A DNA stretch of 53,134 nucleotides, taken from Candidatus Moraniibacteriota bacterium. Its GTDB lineage: Bacteria; Patescibacteriota; Minisyncoccia; Moranbacterales; UBA1568. Every line of letters starts with the position of its first letter. Positions within the stretch are counted from its first letter, which is position 1. The notes under the pieces are model-generated. The model had not been told where the DNA came from. It saw nothing but the letters and a program-made list of their open reading frames with translations, and ran no database searches. The position numbers were made by a program, and so were the translations under genes. The stretch is from the NCBI GenBank assembly GCA_013334245.1, contig JAAXXZ010000007.1, positions 1 to 53,134 on the forward strand. Direction: 5' to 3'. This document shows, in pieces, positions 33,883-42,228 of the stretch.

Positions 33883-34497
33883 CTACTTGATCGATATCAG
33901 TTCCACATCGAAGATGAGCGTCGCATTCGGGGGAATGACGTTTCCGGCACCACGAGCCCCATACCCCAGGGACGCCGGGATGGTCAATCTCCGCTTCTCG
34001 CCGACTTTCATATCCAGGAGACCCTGATCCCATCCGGCGATGACTTGACCTCCTCCGACCGTGAATGAGAACGGCGTCCCGCGATCGACACTCGAATCAA
34101 ATTTCGTTCCATCCGTCAGTGTTCCGGTGTAGTGAACGGAAATCGTATCGCCCTTCTTCGTTACCCGATCTCCCGTCCCTTCGCCTGTTTTCTCGATTTT
34201 CAGTTCGTCGGTCATAGTGGTCGTATTATCGGTTGATACCTTTTTCTCCTGACTCCCTCCGGATTTCCCCGCTGGAACGGCATTTTCCTGTCCAATATCC
34301 GGGTTTCCCGTACCCGCGACGCTTCCCGATGCCGCGCCGACTGATCTGGCAGCCTGTCCGTCCGTCTTCACCTCGATCGGCGCCCCATTGCCCTTCGACT
34401 GGTCCAGAAAGAGTTTGTTCTTCCCAGGCATCCCGATCAGAAACCATACCACAAGGACGAACGCGAGGAATCCGAGACCGAGAAAAAGTTTGTTCAT
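33883..34497 (-). CDS. FKBP-type peptidyl-prolyl isomerase, membrane-anchored
   Basis: 204 residues from [13 protein letters not shown]. One membrane span (4-25), a Gly/Ser/Ala/Lys linker (residues 30-90), then a complete FKBP domain: [20 protein letters not shown], then [41 protein letters not shown], and [12 protein letters not shown]. Aromatic pocket residues (Tyr, Phe, Trp, Tyr) are all kept, so the isomerase should be active. It acts outside the membrane on exported proteins such as the pilin-like and fibre proteins of this region. A Met two codons upstream (34503) is also possible. Promoter 25 nt upstream. Confidence 0.93.
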   Translation of the reverse strand: MNKLFLGLGFLAFVLVVWFLIGMPGKNKLFLDQSKGNGAPIEVKTDGQAARSVGAASGSVAGTGNPDIGQENAVPAGKSGGSQEKKVSTDNTTTMTDELKIEKTGEGTGDRVTKKGDTISVHYTGTLTDGTKFDSSVDRGTPFSFTVGGGQVIAGWDQGLLDMKVGEKRRLTIPASLGYGARGAGNVIPPNATLIFDVELISIK

Positions 34498-34521
34498 AGG
34501 CATCTCTTAATCACGAAGGAC

Positions 34522-34530
34522 AGTATAGCA
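34522..34530 (-). promoter_or_regulatory. Extended -10 promoter of the FKBP gene
   Basis: Minus-strand TGC-TATACT, expected leader of about 18 nt. Confidence 0.65.
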
Positions 34531-34636
34531 CGATTCCCGAGGCAAAGGGAGGGTCGACTTACGCGCCAAATGGCGACCTCCCGTACCTAAAACAGACGAA
34601 AGAGAATCCTTCCGGGGCCCCTTTCGTGCGTGCTGA

Positions 34637-34790
34637 GCGGGTGATGGGTACTGAAAACTTCGTCCTCGACGCCTGCTGGCGTCTCGTTGCCCAGGGCAGC
34701 GTTGAATGCTTCCTATCCGGTCGCATTCACCGACACTCGGTTCGCTCGCCTCCGCTCGCGCCTCGTTTCTGCCCGTTCGATTCCCATGAC
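34637..34790 (-). pseudogene. tRNA-Gly(TCC) 3'-end fragment with a 110-nt insert, downstream of the real gene
   Basis: On the minus strand, the right end is ATGGGAATCGAAC (about 34775-34787), an inverted copy of the T-arm. The left end is CCCATCACCCGCTCA (34635-34649), the true 3' end of the tRNA. Between them lie about 115 nt with several GC-rich inverted repeats, part of which (34659-34721) recurs at 27860-27916. No gene in 34504-34790. Confidence 0.6.
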
Positions 34791-34838
34791 CACAAGCAAG
34801 CAAAAAGGACTCATATGAGTCCTTTTTGCTTGCTTGTG
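34791..34838. terminator. 48-bp perfect palindrome abutting tRNA-Gly(TCC)
   Basis: 34791-34814 is the exact reverse complement of 34815-34838, with no loop bases. It starts at the base after the tRNA 3' end and includes an A5/T5 run, so it should stop transcription; its perfect symmetry works in both directions. Confidence 0.85.
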
Positions 34839-34911
34839 AGCGGGTGATGGGAATCGAACCCACCTCTCGACCTTGGAAGGGTCGCATAATAAGCCACTAT
34901 ACGACACCCGC
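34839..34911 (-). tRNA. tRNA-Gly (anticodon TCC)
   Basis: 73-nt cloverleaf on the minus strand: acceptor GCGGGTG/CACCCGC, anticodon stem CGACC/GGTCG closing CTTCCAA (anticodon TCC), T-arm GTGGG-TTCGATT-CCCAT. It begins 48 nt after the flavin reductase stop and may share its transcript. Confidence 0.95.
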
Positions 34912-34959
34912 TTTTCTCCTGAAGCTTCATGGGTCCCAAGCTTCAGAAGCTTTTGCAGC

Positions 34960-35715
34960 TTACGCAACTTTCGGAACTTGCGCCGCGCCCGACGTCAATC
35001 CGGCAAAGGGATCTATATGGATATTCTCGGACGCGATGCCGATGCCGAGAAGCAACTCCCTCATCGCATCGGCAAAGGCCGGCGCACCTATCACATAATA
35101 GAGCGCTTCACGCCATTCTGGCAAGTATCGCTCTATTATTTCGGCTGAAATCCGCCCCCGTTCCTCTCCGGTCAAGGTCGCCGGAGCACTTTCGGCGGAA
35201 AGCGTGAAAATATAGGTGAAATCCGGAAGTTTGACCGTCTTCAGCAAGTCCTGGAAAGGAATATCCTTCATGAACCGATTCGAGGAAAACAATACGTATT
35301 TCCTCGGGTCATTTTTTGAAACCGCCTCGAGCAACATGGAGCGGGCCGGCGCTATACCGACACCTCCCGAGAGGATCACTACCGGACGAACGTCCCCCTC
35401 CGGTATGGTCGCGTTTCCGAGCGGACTGCTGACCGAGATTTCTTCCCCGCTCTTCAAATCCCACATCGTCTTCTTGAATCCCGTCATCCCCTCACGCATG
35501 ACGAAGACGAGTTCAGCCTCGCTCGGGGCCGATGCTATCGAAAGTGGCCGCATTCCGGAGCGGACGTCAGGTTCCACAAGCCGATCCGGCGGTATCCGCA
35601 ACATCGCATACTGCCCCGCCAAGAACGTGAACCCGTCGGGCTTTGAAAAGAAGAACGCCTGCGTACGATCGGCGACTTCTTCCGTCCGAAGCAATGTAAT
35701 CGGGAAAAACTCCAT
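34960..35715 (-). CDS. FAD/NAD(P)-binding oxidoreductase of the ferredoxin-NADP reductase family
   Basis: 251 residues. The N-terminal FAD barrel has FLAGQYAMLRIP and RPLSIASAPSEAEL (the RPxS flavin-binding motif with Leu in place of the usual Tyr). The NAD(P) half has VVILSGGVGIAPARSMLLEA (GGxGxxP) and ends without the C-terminal aromatic of plant-type enzymes. It moves electrons between NAD(P)H and a flavin or iron-sulfur partner; no [2Fe-2S] domain is fused and no partner gene is adjacent. It lies between tRNA-Pro (54 nt upstream) and tRNA-Gly (48 nt downstream) in the same direction, so it is probably transcribed with them. Confidence 0.88.
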   Translation of the reverse strand: MEFFPITLLRTEEVADRTQAFFFSKPDGFTFLAGQYAMLRIPPDRLVEPDVRSGMRPLSIASAPSEAELVFVMREGMTGFKKTMWDLKSGEEISVSSPLGNATIPEGDVRPVVILSGGVGIAPARSMLLEAVSKNDPRKYVLFSSNRFMKDIPFQDLLKTVKLPDFTYIFTLSAESAPATLTGEERGRISAEIIERYLPEWREALYYVIGAPAFADAMRELLLGIGIASENIHIDPFAGLTSGAAQVPKVA

Positions 35716-35769
35716 ACGATTCGTTCTAACTTTTTATCCGATATCGAAGACTGTCATGTAATTCTTATG

Positions 35770-35840
35770 TCGGGGCACTCGGAATCGAACCGAGACTACC
35801 TACTCCCAAGGCAGGCGTACTACCACTATACTATGCCCCG
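35770..35840 (-). tRNA. tRNA-Pro (anticodon TGG)
   Basis: 71-nt cloverleaf on the minus strand: acceptor CGGGGCA/TGCCCCG, anticodon stem CCTGC/GTAGG closing CTTGGGA (anticodon TGG), T-arm CTCGG-TTCGATT-CCGAG, discriminator A. Confidence 0.95.
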
Positions 35841-35904
35841 ATAAATACAACGTCACGTGATCAGGCGCAACGAGCGCCGTATTAACCTCGTTTGTCACAA
35901 GCAT

Positions 35905-36001
35905 GGAATCGCCCCAGCATTCGCGGGGCGTCCGGCGTATGCCGGACGAACCGAGACTACCTACTCCCAAGGCAGGCGTACTACCACTATACTATGCCCC
36001 G
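35905..36001 (-). pseudogene. Broken tRNA-Pro copy with 35-nt T-loop insert
   Basis: 36001-35947 on the minus strand is identical over 55 nt to the 5' part of the real tRNA-Pro (35840-35786), through GGTTCG. A 35-nt insert (35912-35946) made of two GC hairpins follows, then CGATTCC (35905-35911), which rebuilds the T-loop and T-stem with a duplicated CG. The 3' acceptor strand is absent. Confidence 0.9.
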
Positions 36002-36191
36002 CTCGTTGACTTTCGATTTACTTAGCGAAGCTCGCCCTCGCGGACGGCCTGCACACGCCACTCAAGTCTACGGACTCCCCCAGAAAAAAGCAACATCCCG
36101 CCCTCGCGGACGGGATACTGCCCTATCTTTTGTATTCTTCCGATAGAACCGGCCATCGGAACATCCTCCGGCCGATTCTCCTGAAGTGAGA
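36002..36191. other. Gap between the broken tRNA-Pro copy and HU gene
   Basis: No gene seen. The motif CGCCCTCGCGGACGG occurs twice (about 36033-36048 and 36099-36113), the second within a hairpin ATCCCG/CGGGAT (36096-36117). A long-loop stem GAATCGGCC/GGCCGGTTC (about 36147-36178) may end the HU transcript. Confidence 0.45.
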
Positions 36192-36473
36192 CTACTTGAC
36201 CGCTTCCTTAAGCGTCTTTCCGGCGGTGAATTTCGGAACGGTCATGGCCGGGATGGTGATCTTGGCCTTGGTCTGCGGGTTGATACCCTCGCGCGCCGCG
36301 CGGTTTGAAACGCGGAACGTACCGAATCCGGTGATGGTGACCTTGTCGCCCTTACGGAGCGCGTTGGTGATCTCATCAACCATCGTCTCGATGACCGCTT
36401 CGACGTCCTTCTTCGAGAGATCGATTTTCGCTACGATCGAGGAGACGAGCGCGTCCTTGTTTACGTTTGCCAT
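36192..36473 (-). CDS. HU-family nucleoid DNA-binding protein
   Basis: 93 residues, full HU length. It bends and compacts DNA as a dimer. The start MANVNKDALVSSIVAKIDLS, the GDKVTITGFGTFRVSNRAAR strand-loop and the arm region GINPQTKAKITIPA, with the conserved Pro at the arm tip, are typical, as is the ending KFTAGKTLKEAVK. The ATG at 36473 is preceded by AGGCAGGTGA, a good ribosome-binding site, which decides the start against a longer frame. Own promoter; located 140 nt downstream of rny. Confidence 0.97.
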   Translation of the reverse strand: MANVNKDALVSSIVAKIDLSKKDVEAVIETMVDEITNALRKGDKVTITGFGTFRVSNRAAREGINPQTKAKITIPAMTVPKFTAGKTLKEAVK

Positions 36474-36547
36474 CGTGTTCACCTGCCTTTCTAGGATCGC
36501 GTCCCGACCCGAGGTCGGGAACTGAGTATGGATTACCTCCACGTTCC

Positions 36548-36575
36548 ATTCTAACTTTTCGCTGAAAAAAAGCAA
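36548..36575 (-). promoter_or_regulatory. HU promoter
   Basis: Minus-strand TTGCTT (36570-36575), 16-nt spacer, TAGAAT (36548-36553); leader about 68 nt. Confidence 0.6.
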
Positions 36576-36614
36576 ATCATGGCAAGCCTGTCAATGGTCC
36601 GACACCGCGACGCC

Positions 36615-38141
36615 CTATCTCGCGAACTCGATCGCCCTGGTCTCGCGCATGACCACGACCCGGATCTCTCCCGGATACTTGAGTTCGTCCTGGATGCGGT
36701 CGGCAATCTCCCGCGCGAGCTTCGACGCGCCGAGGTCGTCCGTCTTTCCCGGATTCACGAACACGCGCACTTCCCGTCCCGCCTGGATGGCGTACGACTT
36801 CTCCACGGCCGGGAATGAGTTGATGAGCGCCTCGAGCTCTTCGAGCCGCTTCAGATACTTCTCCGCCGTCTCCTTTCGGGCTCCGGGTCGGCCTGCGGAA
36901 ATAATATCCGCCGCCGTCACGATGGACGCCTCGACCGTCGTCTGCGGATACTCGTCATGATGGCTTTTCATCGCATCGATGACCTCCTTCTGGACATTGA
37001 ACTTCTCAAGGATCCTGATGCCGATATTCACGTGCGTTCCCTCGATCTCATGATCCACCGCCTTTCCGATATCGTGCAAAAGACCGGCCTTTTTCGCCAC
37101 GGCGACGTTCGCGCCGAGCTCGGCCGCCAGAGCGCCGGCGATATAGGAGACCTCGAGCGAATGCAAGAGGACGTTCTGTTTGTAACTGTAGCGGAACCGC
37201 AGTCTCCCGAGGATATAGAGCAGTTTCGGATGAAGTCCGGCGACGCCGGCCTCATACGCGGCTGCCTCTCCCGCCTCCTTGATTTTCTGATCGATATCCC
37301 GGCGTGCTTCCTCCACGGTCTCCTCGATGCGGGCCGGATGGATACGGCCGTCCGCGATAAGTTTTTCGAGCGCGACCCGGGCGACCTCGCGCCTGACCGG
37401 ATCGAATCCGGAAATGACCACCGACTCCGGAGTATCATCCACGATGAGCTCCACTCCGGTCTCCTTCTCGAGCGCGCGGATGTTCCGTCCCTCCTTGCCG
37501 ATTATCTTTCCCTTGATGTCGTCGGACGGGATAGTGACGGTCGTCGTCGTGAATTCCGAGACATGCGACCGCGAATATTTCTGAATGACGGTCGCCATGA
37601 GATTGAGCGCCCGTTCCTCGACCTGATCGGCCCCTTCCTTTTCGAGCTTCGAGATCCTGGCCGCGACCGCATCCCGACTCTCCTCCTCGACGATGCGGAA
37701 CACTTCCTTCGAGGCGTCTTCCTTCGAAAGACCCGCGATTTTCTCGAGCCGTTTCAACTCCTCGCTGCGAAGCCGCTCGGTTTCCGCCTGAATCGCGCGG
37801 ATCTCGTCCGCCTTCTTGAGCAGCGACTGCTTCTCGCGATCGGTATCCTCGAGACGCTTCTCGAGTTGCTCTTCGCGCTTTTCGACACGCCGCTTCTGCT
37901 CTCGGAATTCTTCCTCCTTCAGCTGCGATTCCTTCTTCGCCTCGTCGAGAATCCCGACCGCCTTGTTCTTGGCGTCGAGCGTGATGTCGGCGGCTTTCTT
38001 TTCCGCCTCTTTCATCATTTTTTCAGCCTGGCCCTCGGCGGTGGAAAGTCGTCCCTTGGCCATCGACTGGCGGGCGTAATAGCCCGCTACCAAACCGATC
38101 ACGAGCGCTACGGCTCCGATCACGAACGAGAGTATCGACAT
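36615..38141 (-). CDS. rny: Ribonuclease Y
   Basis: 508 residues, standard length. Membrane endoribonuclease that starts mRNA decay. Order: N-terminal membrane span (3-24), a long Lys/Glu coiled coil (about 30-200), KH domain with DDIKGKIIGKEGRNIRALEK (about 208-227), and an HD domain with LLHSLEVSYIAG, GLLHDIGKAVDHE and AIVTAADIISAGRPGA-like segments (here EASIVTAADIISAGRPGARK), ending with the C-terminal GEIRVVVMRETRAIEFAR. All catalytic His and Asp are present. Divergent from gpmI; the gap 38142-38366 holds no gene. Confidence 0.97.
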   Translation of the reverse strand: MSILSFVIGAVALVIGLVAGYYARQSMAKGRLSTAEGQAEKMMKEAEKKAADITLDAKNKAVGILDEAKKESQLKEEEFREQKRRVEKREEQLEKRLEDTDREKQSLLKKADEIRAIQAETERLRSEELKRLEKIAGLSKEDASKEVFRIVEEESRDAVAARISKLEKEGADQVEERALNLMATVIQKYSRSHVSEFTTTTVTIPSDDIKGKIIGKEGRNIRALEKETGVELIVDDTPESVVISGFDPVRREVARVALEKLIADGRIHPARIEETVEEARRDIDQKIKEAGEAAAYEAGVAGLHPKLLYILGRLRFRYSYKQNVLLHSLEVSYIAGALAAELGANVAVAKKAGLLHDIGKAVDHEIEGTHVNIGIRILEKFNVQKEVIDAMKSHHDEYPQTTVEASIVTAADIISAGRPGARKETAEKYLKRLEELEALINSFPAVEKSYAIQAGREVRVFVNPGKTDDLGASKLAREIADRIQDELKYPGEIRVVVMRETRAIEFAR

Positions 38142-38366
38142 ATGGGAGTCATACTCCCCGGGAGATAGCGTGGGACCGCGCCGAAAAAATCAGACCGACC
38201 CCAGCGGAAGACACGAGGAAAGAGGTTCCCGAAAACGCCCGGGAACGGCTTTGATTGCCGAAAAGTGAGAAAATCCTGTTCCTTCCATAAACTTCCGTTT
38301 CACTACCGCGAGAGGAGGGGATACAAATGGTTAGATGCGGTTTCATCATAGCCGAGGAAAGGCCTT

Positions 38367-38396
38367 TTGTCAAAGCGGAACGGACGATGGTATACT
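38367..38396 (+). promoter_or_regulatory. gpmI promoter
   Basis: TTGTCA (38367-38372), 18-nt spacer, TG-G-TATACT (38388-38396). Because the apparent TTG start of the longer open frame is the -35 box itself, the gene must start further on. Confidence 0.8.
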
Positions 38397-38438
38397 ACGG
38401 ACATTGGCCCCCTGAAAGGAAAAACTAAAAACAATATT

Positions 38439-40010
38439 GTGTACAGACCGTTCGTGCTCGTCGTGCTCGACGGATGGGGAATGAGCAATGTCACCCAGGG
38501 GAATCCCCTCCGGGAGGCGAAACTCCCAACCATCGAGAAGCTCAACCGCTTTTATCCCATGACCACCCTTCAGGCCTCCGGAATCTCCGTGGGTCTTCCG
38601 TGGGGTGTCGTCGGAAACAGCGAAGTCGGCCATATGACCATCGGTGCGGGCCGCGTCATCTACCAGAACCTTCCCCGCATCGCGCTGTCCATCCAGGACG
38701 GCAGTTTCTACCGGAACCCGGAACTGCTTTCGGCGATGCAAAACGCCAAGGAACACGGCGGGAGACTCCACATCATGGGCCTTTTGAGCTCGGGATCCGT
38801 CCATTCGAACAAGGACCACCTCGACGCGATCCTCAAATCAGCATCGGATGAGGGGCTGACGGACGTTTTCGTCCACGTCTTCACCGACGGACGGGACTCT
38901 TCTCCGACCGACGGGACGATCCAAATACGCGAGCTCGAGAAGCGGATGCGTCTGCTCGGCACGGGCCGAATCGCCTCCGTCATCGGTCGGAACTGGGCCA
39001 TGGACCGAAACAACAACTGGGACCGGGTCGAGAAGGCGTATCGAATGATGACGGAAGGAACGGGTGAGAAGATCACGGACGTCTCCCTCTACCTCGAGCA
39101 GTCCTACGCCAAGGGCGTCACCGACGAGTACATCGAGGCCGGAATCGTCTGTGAGAACGACACGCCTATCGGGCTCATACAGGAAAAAGATTCCATCGTG
39201 TTTTTCAATTATCGCGAAGACCGCGCAAGAGAGATCACGAAGGCGTTCGCGCTCCCAGGCTTTCAAAACTTCGAACGGCCGAAATATCTCGACGTCCACT
39301 TCGTGACCATGACCGAATACGAGCGGGACCTCCCCGTCACCGGAATCATGTTTCCGCCGGAAAAGATCTCGAACTGCCTCGGCGAAATCCTTTCGAACGC
39401 GGGAAAGAAACAGCTTCGGATGGCCGAGACCGAGAAATACGCGCACGTGACCTATTTCTTCAACGGCGGAAAGGAACGCGCGTTTCCGGACGAGGATCGG
39501 GTCCTCATCCCTTCCCCGATCGTTTCCAAGTTCGACGAGGTTCCCGAGATGAGTTCGGGCGAGATCACCGAGACCCTTACCCACTCGATCGGCGAAGGAA
39601 AGTACGATTTCATCCTGGTCAATTACGCGAGTCCGGACATGGTCGCCCACACCGGAAACGAGCAGGCCACCATTGAGGCGGTCGAGTCCATAGATCGATG
39701 CCTGGCACTCCTTATTCCGGCCATCCTGAAGGCCGGCGGAGCACTCATGATCACCGCGGACCACGGAAACGCCGAAGAACTTAAGAACGCCTCCACCGGA
39801 GAGGCCGATACCGAGCATTCGATCAATCCCGTGCCGCTGTGGTACATCACGCCGGACAACCATCGGGAAAAGGACGCTGCCCTCATGATGCGCGAACAGA
39901 ACGAGGTCCGGGGACTCCTCTCCGATGTCGCACCGACCATCCTCGATATCATGGGCATCGCGAAACCCCCGGAAATGAACGGCTCGAGCCTTCTTTCCAT
40001 CATGCAGTAG
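38439..40010 (+). CDS. gpmI: 2,3-bisphosphoglycerate-independent phosphoglycerate mutase
   Basis: 523 residues from the GTG at 38439, close to the family norm of about 510-520. It interconverts 3- and 2-phosphoglycerate in glycolysis using two Mn2+ ions. Visible: VLVVLDGWG (metal Asp), GNSEVGHMTIGAG with the phosphorylated Ser, HVFTDGRDSSPTDG, FNYREDRARE, the NYASPDMVAHTGN metal site and TADHGNAEE. The GTG start lies 18 nt after GAAAGGA, a rather long spacing; the open frame upstream of it is excluded by the promoter position. Monocistronic, ended by a hairpin at 40076-40099. Confidence 0.95.
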   Translation: MYRPFVLVVLDGWGMSNVTQGNPLREAKLPTIEKLNRFYPMTTLQASGISVGLPWGVVGNSEVGHMTIGAGRVIYQNLPRIALSIQDGSFYRNPELLSAMQNAKEHGGRLHIMGLLSSGSVHSNKDHLDAILKSASDEGLTDVFVHVFTDGRDSSPTDGTIQIRELEKRMRLLGTGRIASVIGRNWAMDRNNNWDRVEKAYRMMTEGTGEKITDVSLYLEQSYAKGVTDEYIEAGIVCENDTPIGLIQEKDSIVFFNYREDRAREITKAFALPGFQNFERPKYLDVHFVTMTEYERDLPVTGIMFPPEKISNCLGEILSNAGKKQLRMAETEKYAHVTYFFNGGKERAFPDEDRVLIPSPIVSKFDEVPEMSSGEITETLTHSIGEGKYDFILVNYASPDMVAHTGNEQATIEAVESIDRCLALLIPAILKAGGALMITADHGNAEELKNASTGEADTEHSINPVPLWYITPDNHREKDAALMMREQNEVRGLLSDVAPTILDIMGIAKPPEMNGSSLLSIMQ

Positions 40011-40016
40011 GACCGG

Positions 40017-40065
40017 AAGTTTAAAGTCGATAGTTCCAAGTCGAAAGTCAGGGTCAGAAGTCTCA
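40017..40065. repeat. Heptad array of AAGTCGA type, 7 units
   Basis: Units AAGTTTA, AAGTCGA, TAGTTCC, AAGTCGA, AAGTCAG, GGTCAGA, AGTCTCA, beginning 6 nt after the gpmI stop codon and before its terminator. Confidence 0.8.
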
Positions 40066-40075
40066 CATGAACAAA

Positions 40076-40099
40076 CTCCGGCGCGGGCCGGAGCTTTTT
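40076..40099 (+). terminator. gpmI terminator
   Basis: Stem CTCCGGC/GCCGGAG with a 4-nt loop followed by CTTTTTA. Confidence 0.85.
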
Positions 40100-40194
40100 A
40101 TAAATCGCATTTCGTTTTCCGTCTCCGTCCCCGCACTTTTCACGTTCACCCCGTAAAACGATCTCCCGGCTGACAGATCGCCACGGAGCATGCT

Positions 40195-40779
40195 TTACGA
40201 TATCACCTTGTCCACGATGCCGTACGCCTTCGCCTCATCCGCCGTCATGAAATAGTCCCGATCGGTATCCTTCTCGATCTTGGGAAGTTTCTGAGCCGTA
40301 TGTTTCGCGAGGATGCGGTTCAATCGGTCGCGGGTCTTCAGGATATGCTTCGCATGAATCTCGACCTCGGTCGCTTGCCCCTCGGCACCGCCGAGTACCT
40401 GGTGAATCATCACTTCGCTGTTCGGCAACGCCATGCGCTTTCCTTTCGCGCCCGCCGCGAGCAGCAGCGCCGCGGCCGAGGCCGCCATTCCGACGCAGAT
40501 GGTCGAGACGTCCGGTTTGATATGCTGCATGGTATCGTAAATCGCGAGCGCCGCGGTAACGGACCCGCCTGGAGAGTTGATATACAGACGGATATCTTCC
40601 TTCCGGTTCTGGGAATCAAGAAACAGGAGTTCGGCGATGACCGTATTCGCTACGGCATCATCGATCGGCGATCCGAGAAAGATGATCCGATCCTGAAGCA
40701 GCCGCGAATATATATCGTACGCGCGCTCCCCGAGACTCGTCTTCTCGACGACCATGGGAACGAGATGCTGGTTGTTCAT
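40195..40779 (-). CDS. clpP: ATP-dependent Clp protease proteolytic subunit
   Basis: 194 residues from [13 protein letters not shown], the usual ClpP length. Serine peptidase that forms the 14-mer chamber fed by ClpX/ClpA. Catalytic triad in order: Ser in [16 protein letters not shown], His in [12 protein letters not shown], and Asp in [15 protein letters not shown]. The substitution of Gln by Met in the GQAAS motif (GMAAS) is unusual but keeps the active Ser. It follows trigger factor by 90 nt in the same direction, the common tig-clpP order; clpX is not next. The open frame extends 21 codons upstream without family similarity. Confidence 0.96.
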   Translation of the reverse strand: MNNQHLVPMVVEKTSLGERAYDIYSRLLQDRIIFLGSPIDDAVANTVIAELLFLDSQNRKEDIRLYINSPGGSVTAALAIYDTMQHIKPDVSTICVGMAASAAALLLAAGAKGKRMALPNSEVMIHQVLGGAEGQATEVEIHAKHILKTRDRLNRILAKHTAQKLPKIEKDTDRDYFMTADEAKAYGIVDKVIS

Positions 40780-40869
40780 ATGGTTTCGATCACTGGTAGA
40801 TTCGTACACCATGTAACGATCGAGGTACGCGTCGGTTTGCACGCGACACCGCGGACCCGCTTCCGGCCG

Positions 40870-42159
40870 TTAGAGGGTCTCCAGAAGCACGAAGATCTTC
40901 TCATTGCGCAACCGCTCGCGGATCGAGGCGTAAATCGCGGGTAAGTCGAGATCCTTCTCCGCCTGTTTGACGCTCTTCGCGTACGCGAGCACCTGATTCA
41001 TCTCCTCCTCGATCTCCTCGGTCGTCGCCTCGATTTCCCGCTCCTTCGCGATGGTCTCGAGCGCGAGCTGGGAAAGCAGCCGCCTGCCCGCCTGCGGTTT
41101 CCATTCGGTGGCGAGATCCTCCTCCGTCTTCCCCATCCGTGACAGGTAATCCTGAAGGGAAAGGCCCGTCATGGACGCCTGATGAGAGAATTCGGACACC
41201 ATACGGCGAAGTTCCCCCTCGACGAGCACGTCGGGAAGTTCCGCTTCCGTCACGGAAACGATCGCGTCGAGAATATCCGTCCGATGACGTTCCTTGCCGC
41301 GTTCGGTCTTCTCCGCCAGCATCCCCTCAGAGACGCTCTTGCGCAAATCCTCAAGACTTTCGAAACGGCCGAGTGATTTCGCGAACTCATCGGAAAGCTC
41401 CGGAACGTCCTGCTCCTGGACGAGAAGCATCTTCACGCCGAACTCGGCCGGTTTTCCCGCCAGCGTCTTCTCATGGTATTCGGCCGGGAACGTCAGTTCG
41501 AACGATTTTTCGGACCCTGCCTCCATGCCGATCAACTGGTCCTCGAAACCCGGGATGAAGGTCCCCGATCCGAGTACGATCGGATGTTTCCTTCCCGCAC
41601 CGCCCTCGATCGGCACGCCTCCGCGCGTCACGTCGAAATCGACTTCCACCGCGTCGCCCGCCTGCGCGGCACGGTTCACGGTCACGAGCTTCGCACGGCT
41701 CTTCGCGATCCGGTTCAGTTCCCTGTCCACGTCCGCATCCGCCACTTCCGGCTTCTCCTTGGCATGTTTCGCGTTGACCGCCTTCACCTCCTTCTCCCAC
41801 GAACCGATTGCGGCTTCCGGCATGATGGCGGTCGTGACGACGAACTCGAGCGCTTCGCCCTCTTTCGCATCCTCGAGACGTATCTCCGGACGGCCGATGG
41901 CGTCGACCCCGGCCTCGTGCAGCACCTTGGGAAACAGGTGGTCGATCGCATGTTCCGCACCCTCGATAAGAACGGTCGTCTTCCCGAGTTTCTTTTCAAG
42001 CACGTTCCGCGGGATCTTCCCCGTACGGAAACCCTCGACTTTCACGCTCTTCGAAAGATGTTCGACCGCGTGATCGATCTCCCCCTTCCATTCCTCCCAC
42101 GGAATCGAGACGGAAAGCTCCACCTTCGACTGCGCGAGTTTTTTCACCTGAACGTCCAT
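40870..42159 (-). CDS. tig: Trigger factor (ribosome-associated chaperone/peptidyl-prolyl isomerase)
   Basis: 429 residues, full length. Binds nascent chains at the ribosome exit. The N-terminal ribosome-binding domain has the loop VEGFRTGKIPRNVLEK (about 37-52; the family consensus is GFRxGKxP). An FKBP-like isomerase domain spans about 155-245 (GDAVEVDFDVTRGG..., GSGTFIPGFEDQLIGMEAGS, FPAEYHEKTLAGKPAEF). The C-terminal helical arms fill the remainder. Sits upstream of clpP and 94 nt downstream of ppa, with two heptad arrays in between. Confidence 0.96.
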   Translation of the reverse strand: MDVQVKKLAQSKVELSVSIPWEEWKGEIDHAVEHLSKSVKVEGFRTGKIPRNVLEKKLGKTTVLIEGAEHAIDHLFPKVLHEAGVDAIGRPEIRLEDAKEGEALEFVVTTAIMPEAAIGSWEKEVKAVNAKHAKEKPEVADADVDRELNRIAKSRAKLVTVNRAAQAGDAVEVDFDVTRGGVPIEGGAGRKHPIVLGSGTFIPGFEDQLIGMEAGSEKSFELTFPAEYHEKTLAGKPAEFGVKMLLVQEQDVPELSDEFAKSLGRFESLEDLRKSVSEGMLAEKTERGKERHRTDILDAIVSVTEAELPDVLVEGELRRMVSEFSHQASMTGLSLQDYLSRMGKTEEDLATEWKPQAGRRLLSQLALETIAKEREIEATTEEIEEEMNQVLAYAKSVKQAEKDLDLPAIYASIRERLRNEKIFVLLETL

Positions 42160-42167
42160 AATTTCAG

Positions 42168-42195
42168 AACTTACAACCTACAACTCACAACAAAC
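42168..42195. repeat. Heptad array (AACTTAC, complement of GTAAGTT)
   Basis: Units AACTTAC, AACCTAC, AACTCAC, AACAAAC: the GTTGTAA-type array in inverse orientation, 9 nt upstream of the tig start codon. Confidence 0.8.
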
Positions 42196-42228
42196 GACGG
42201 AAAAACCATAGCCCGTTGCTCGTCACCG

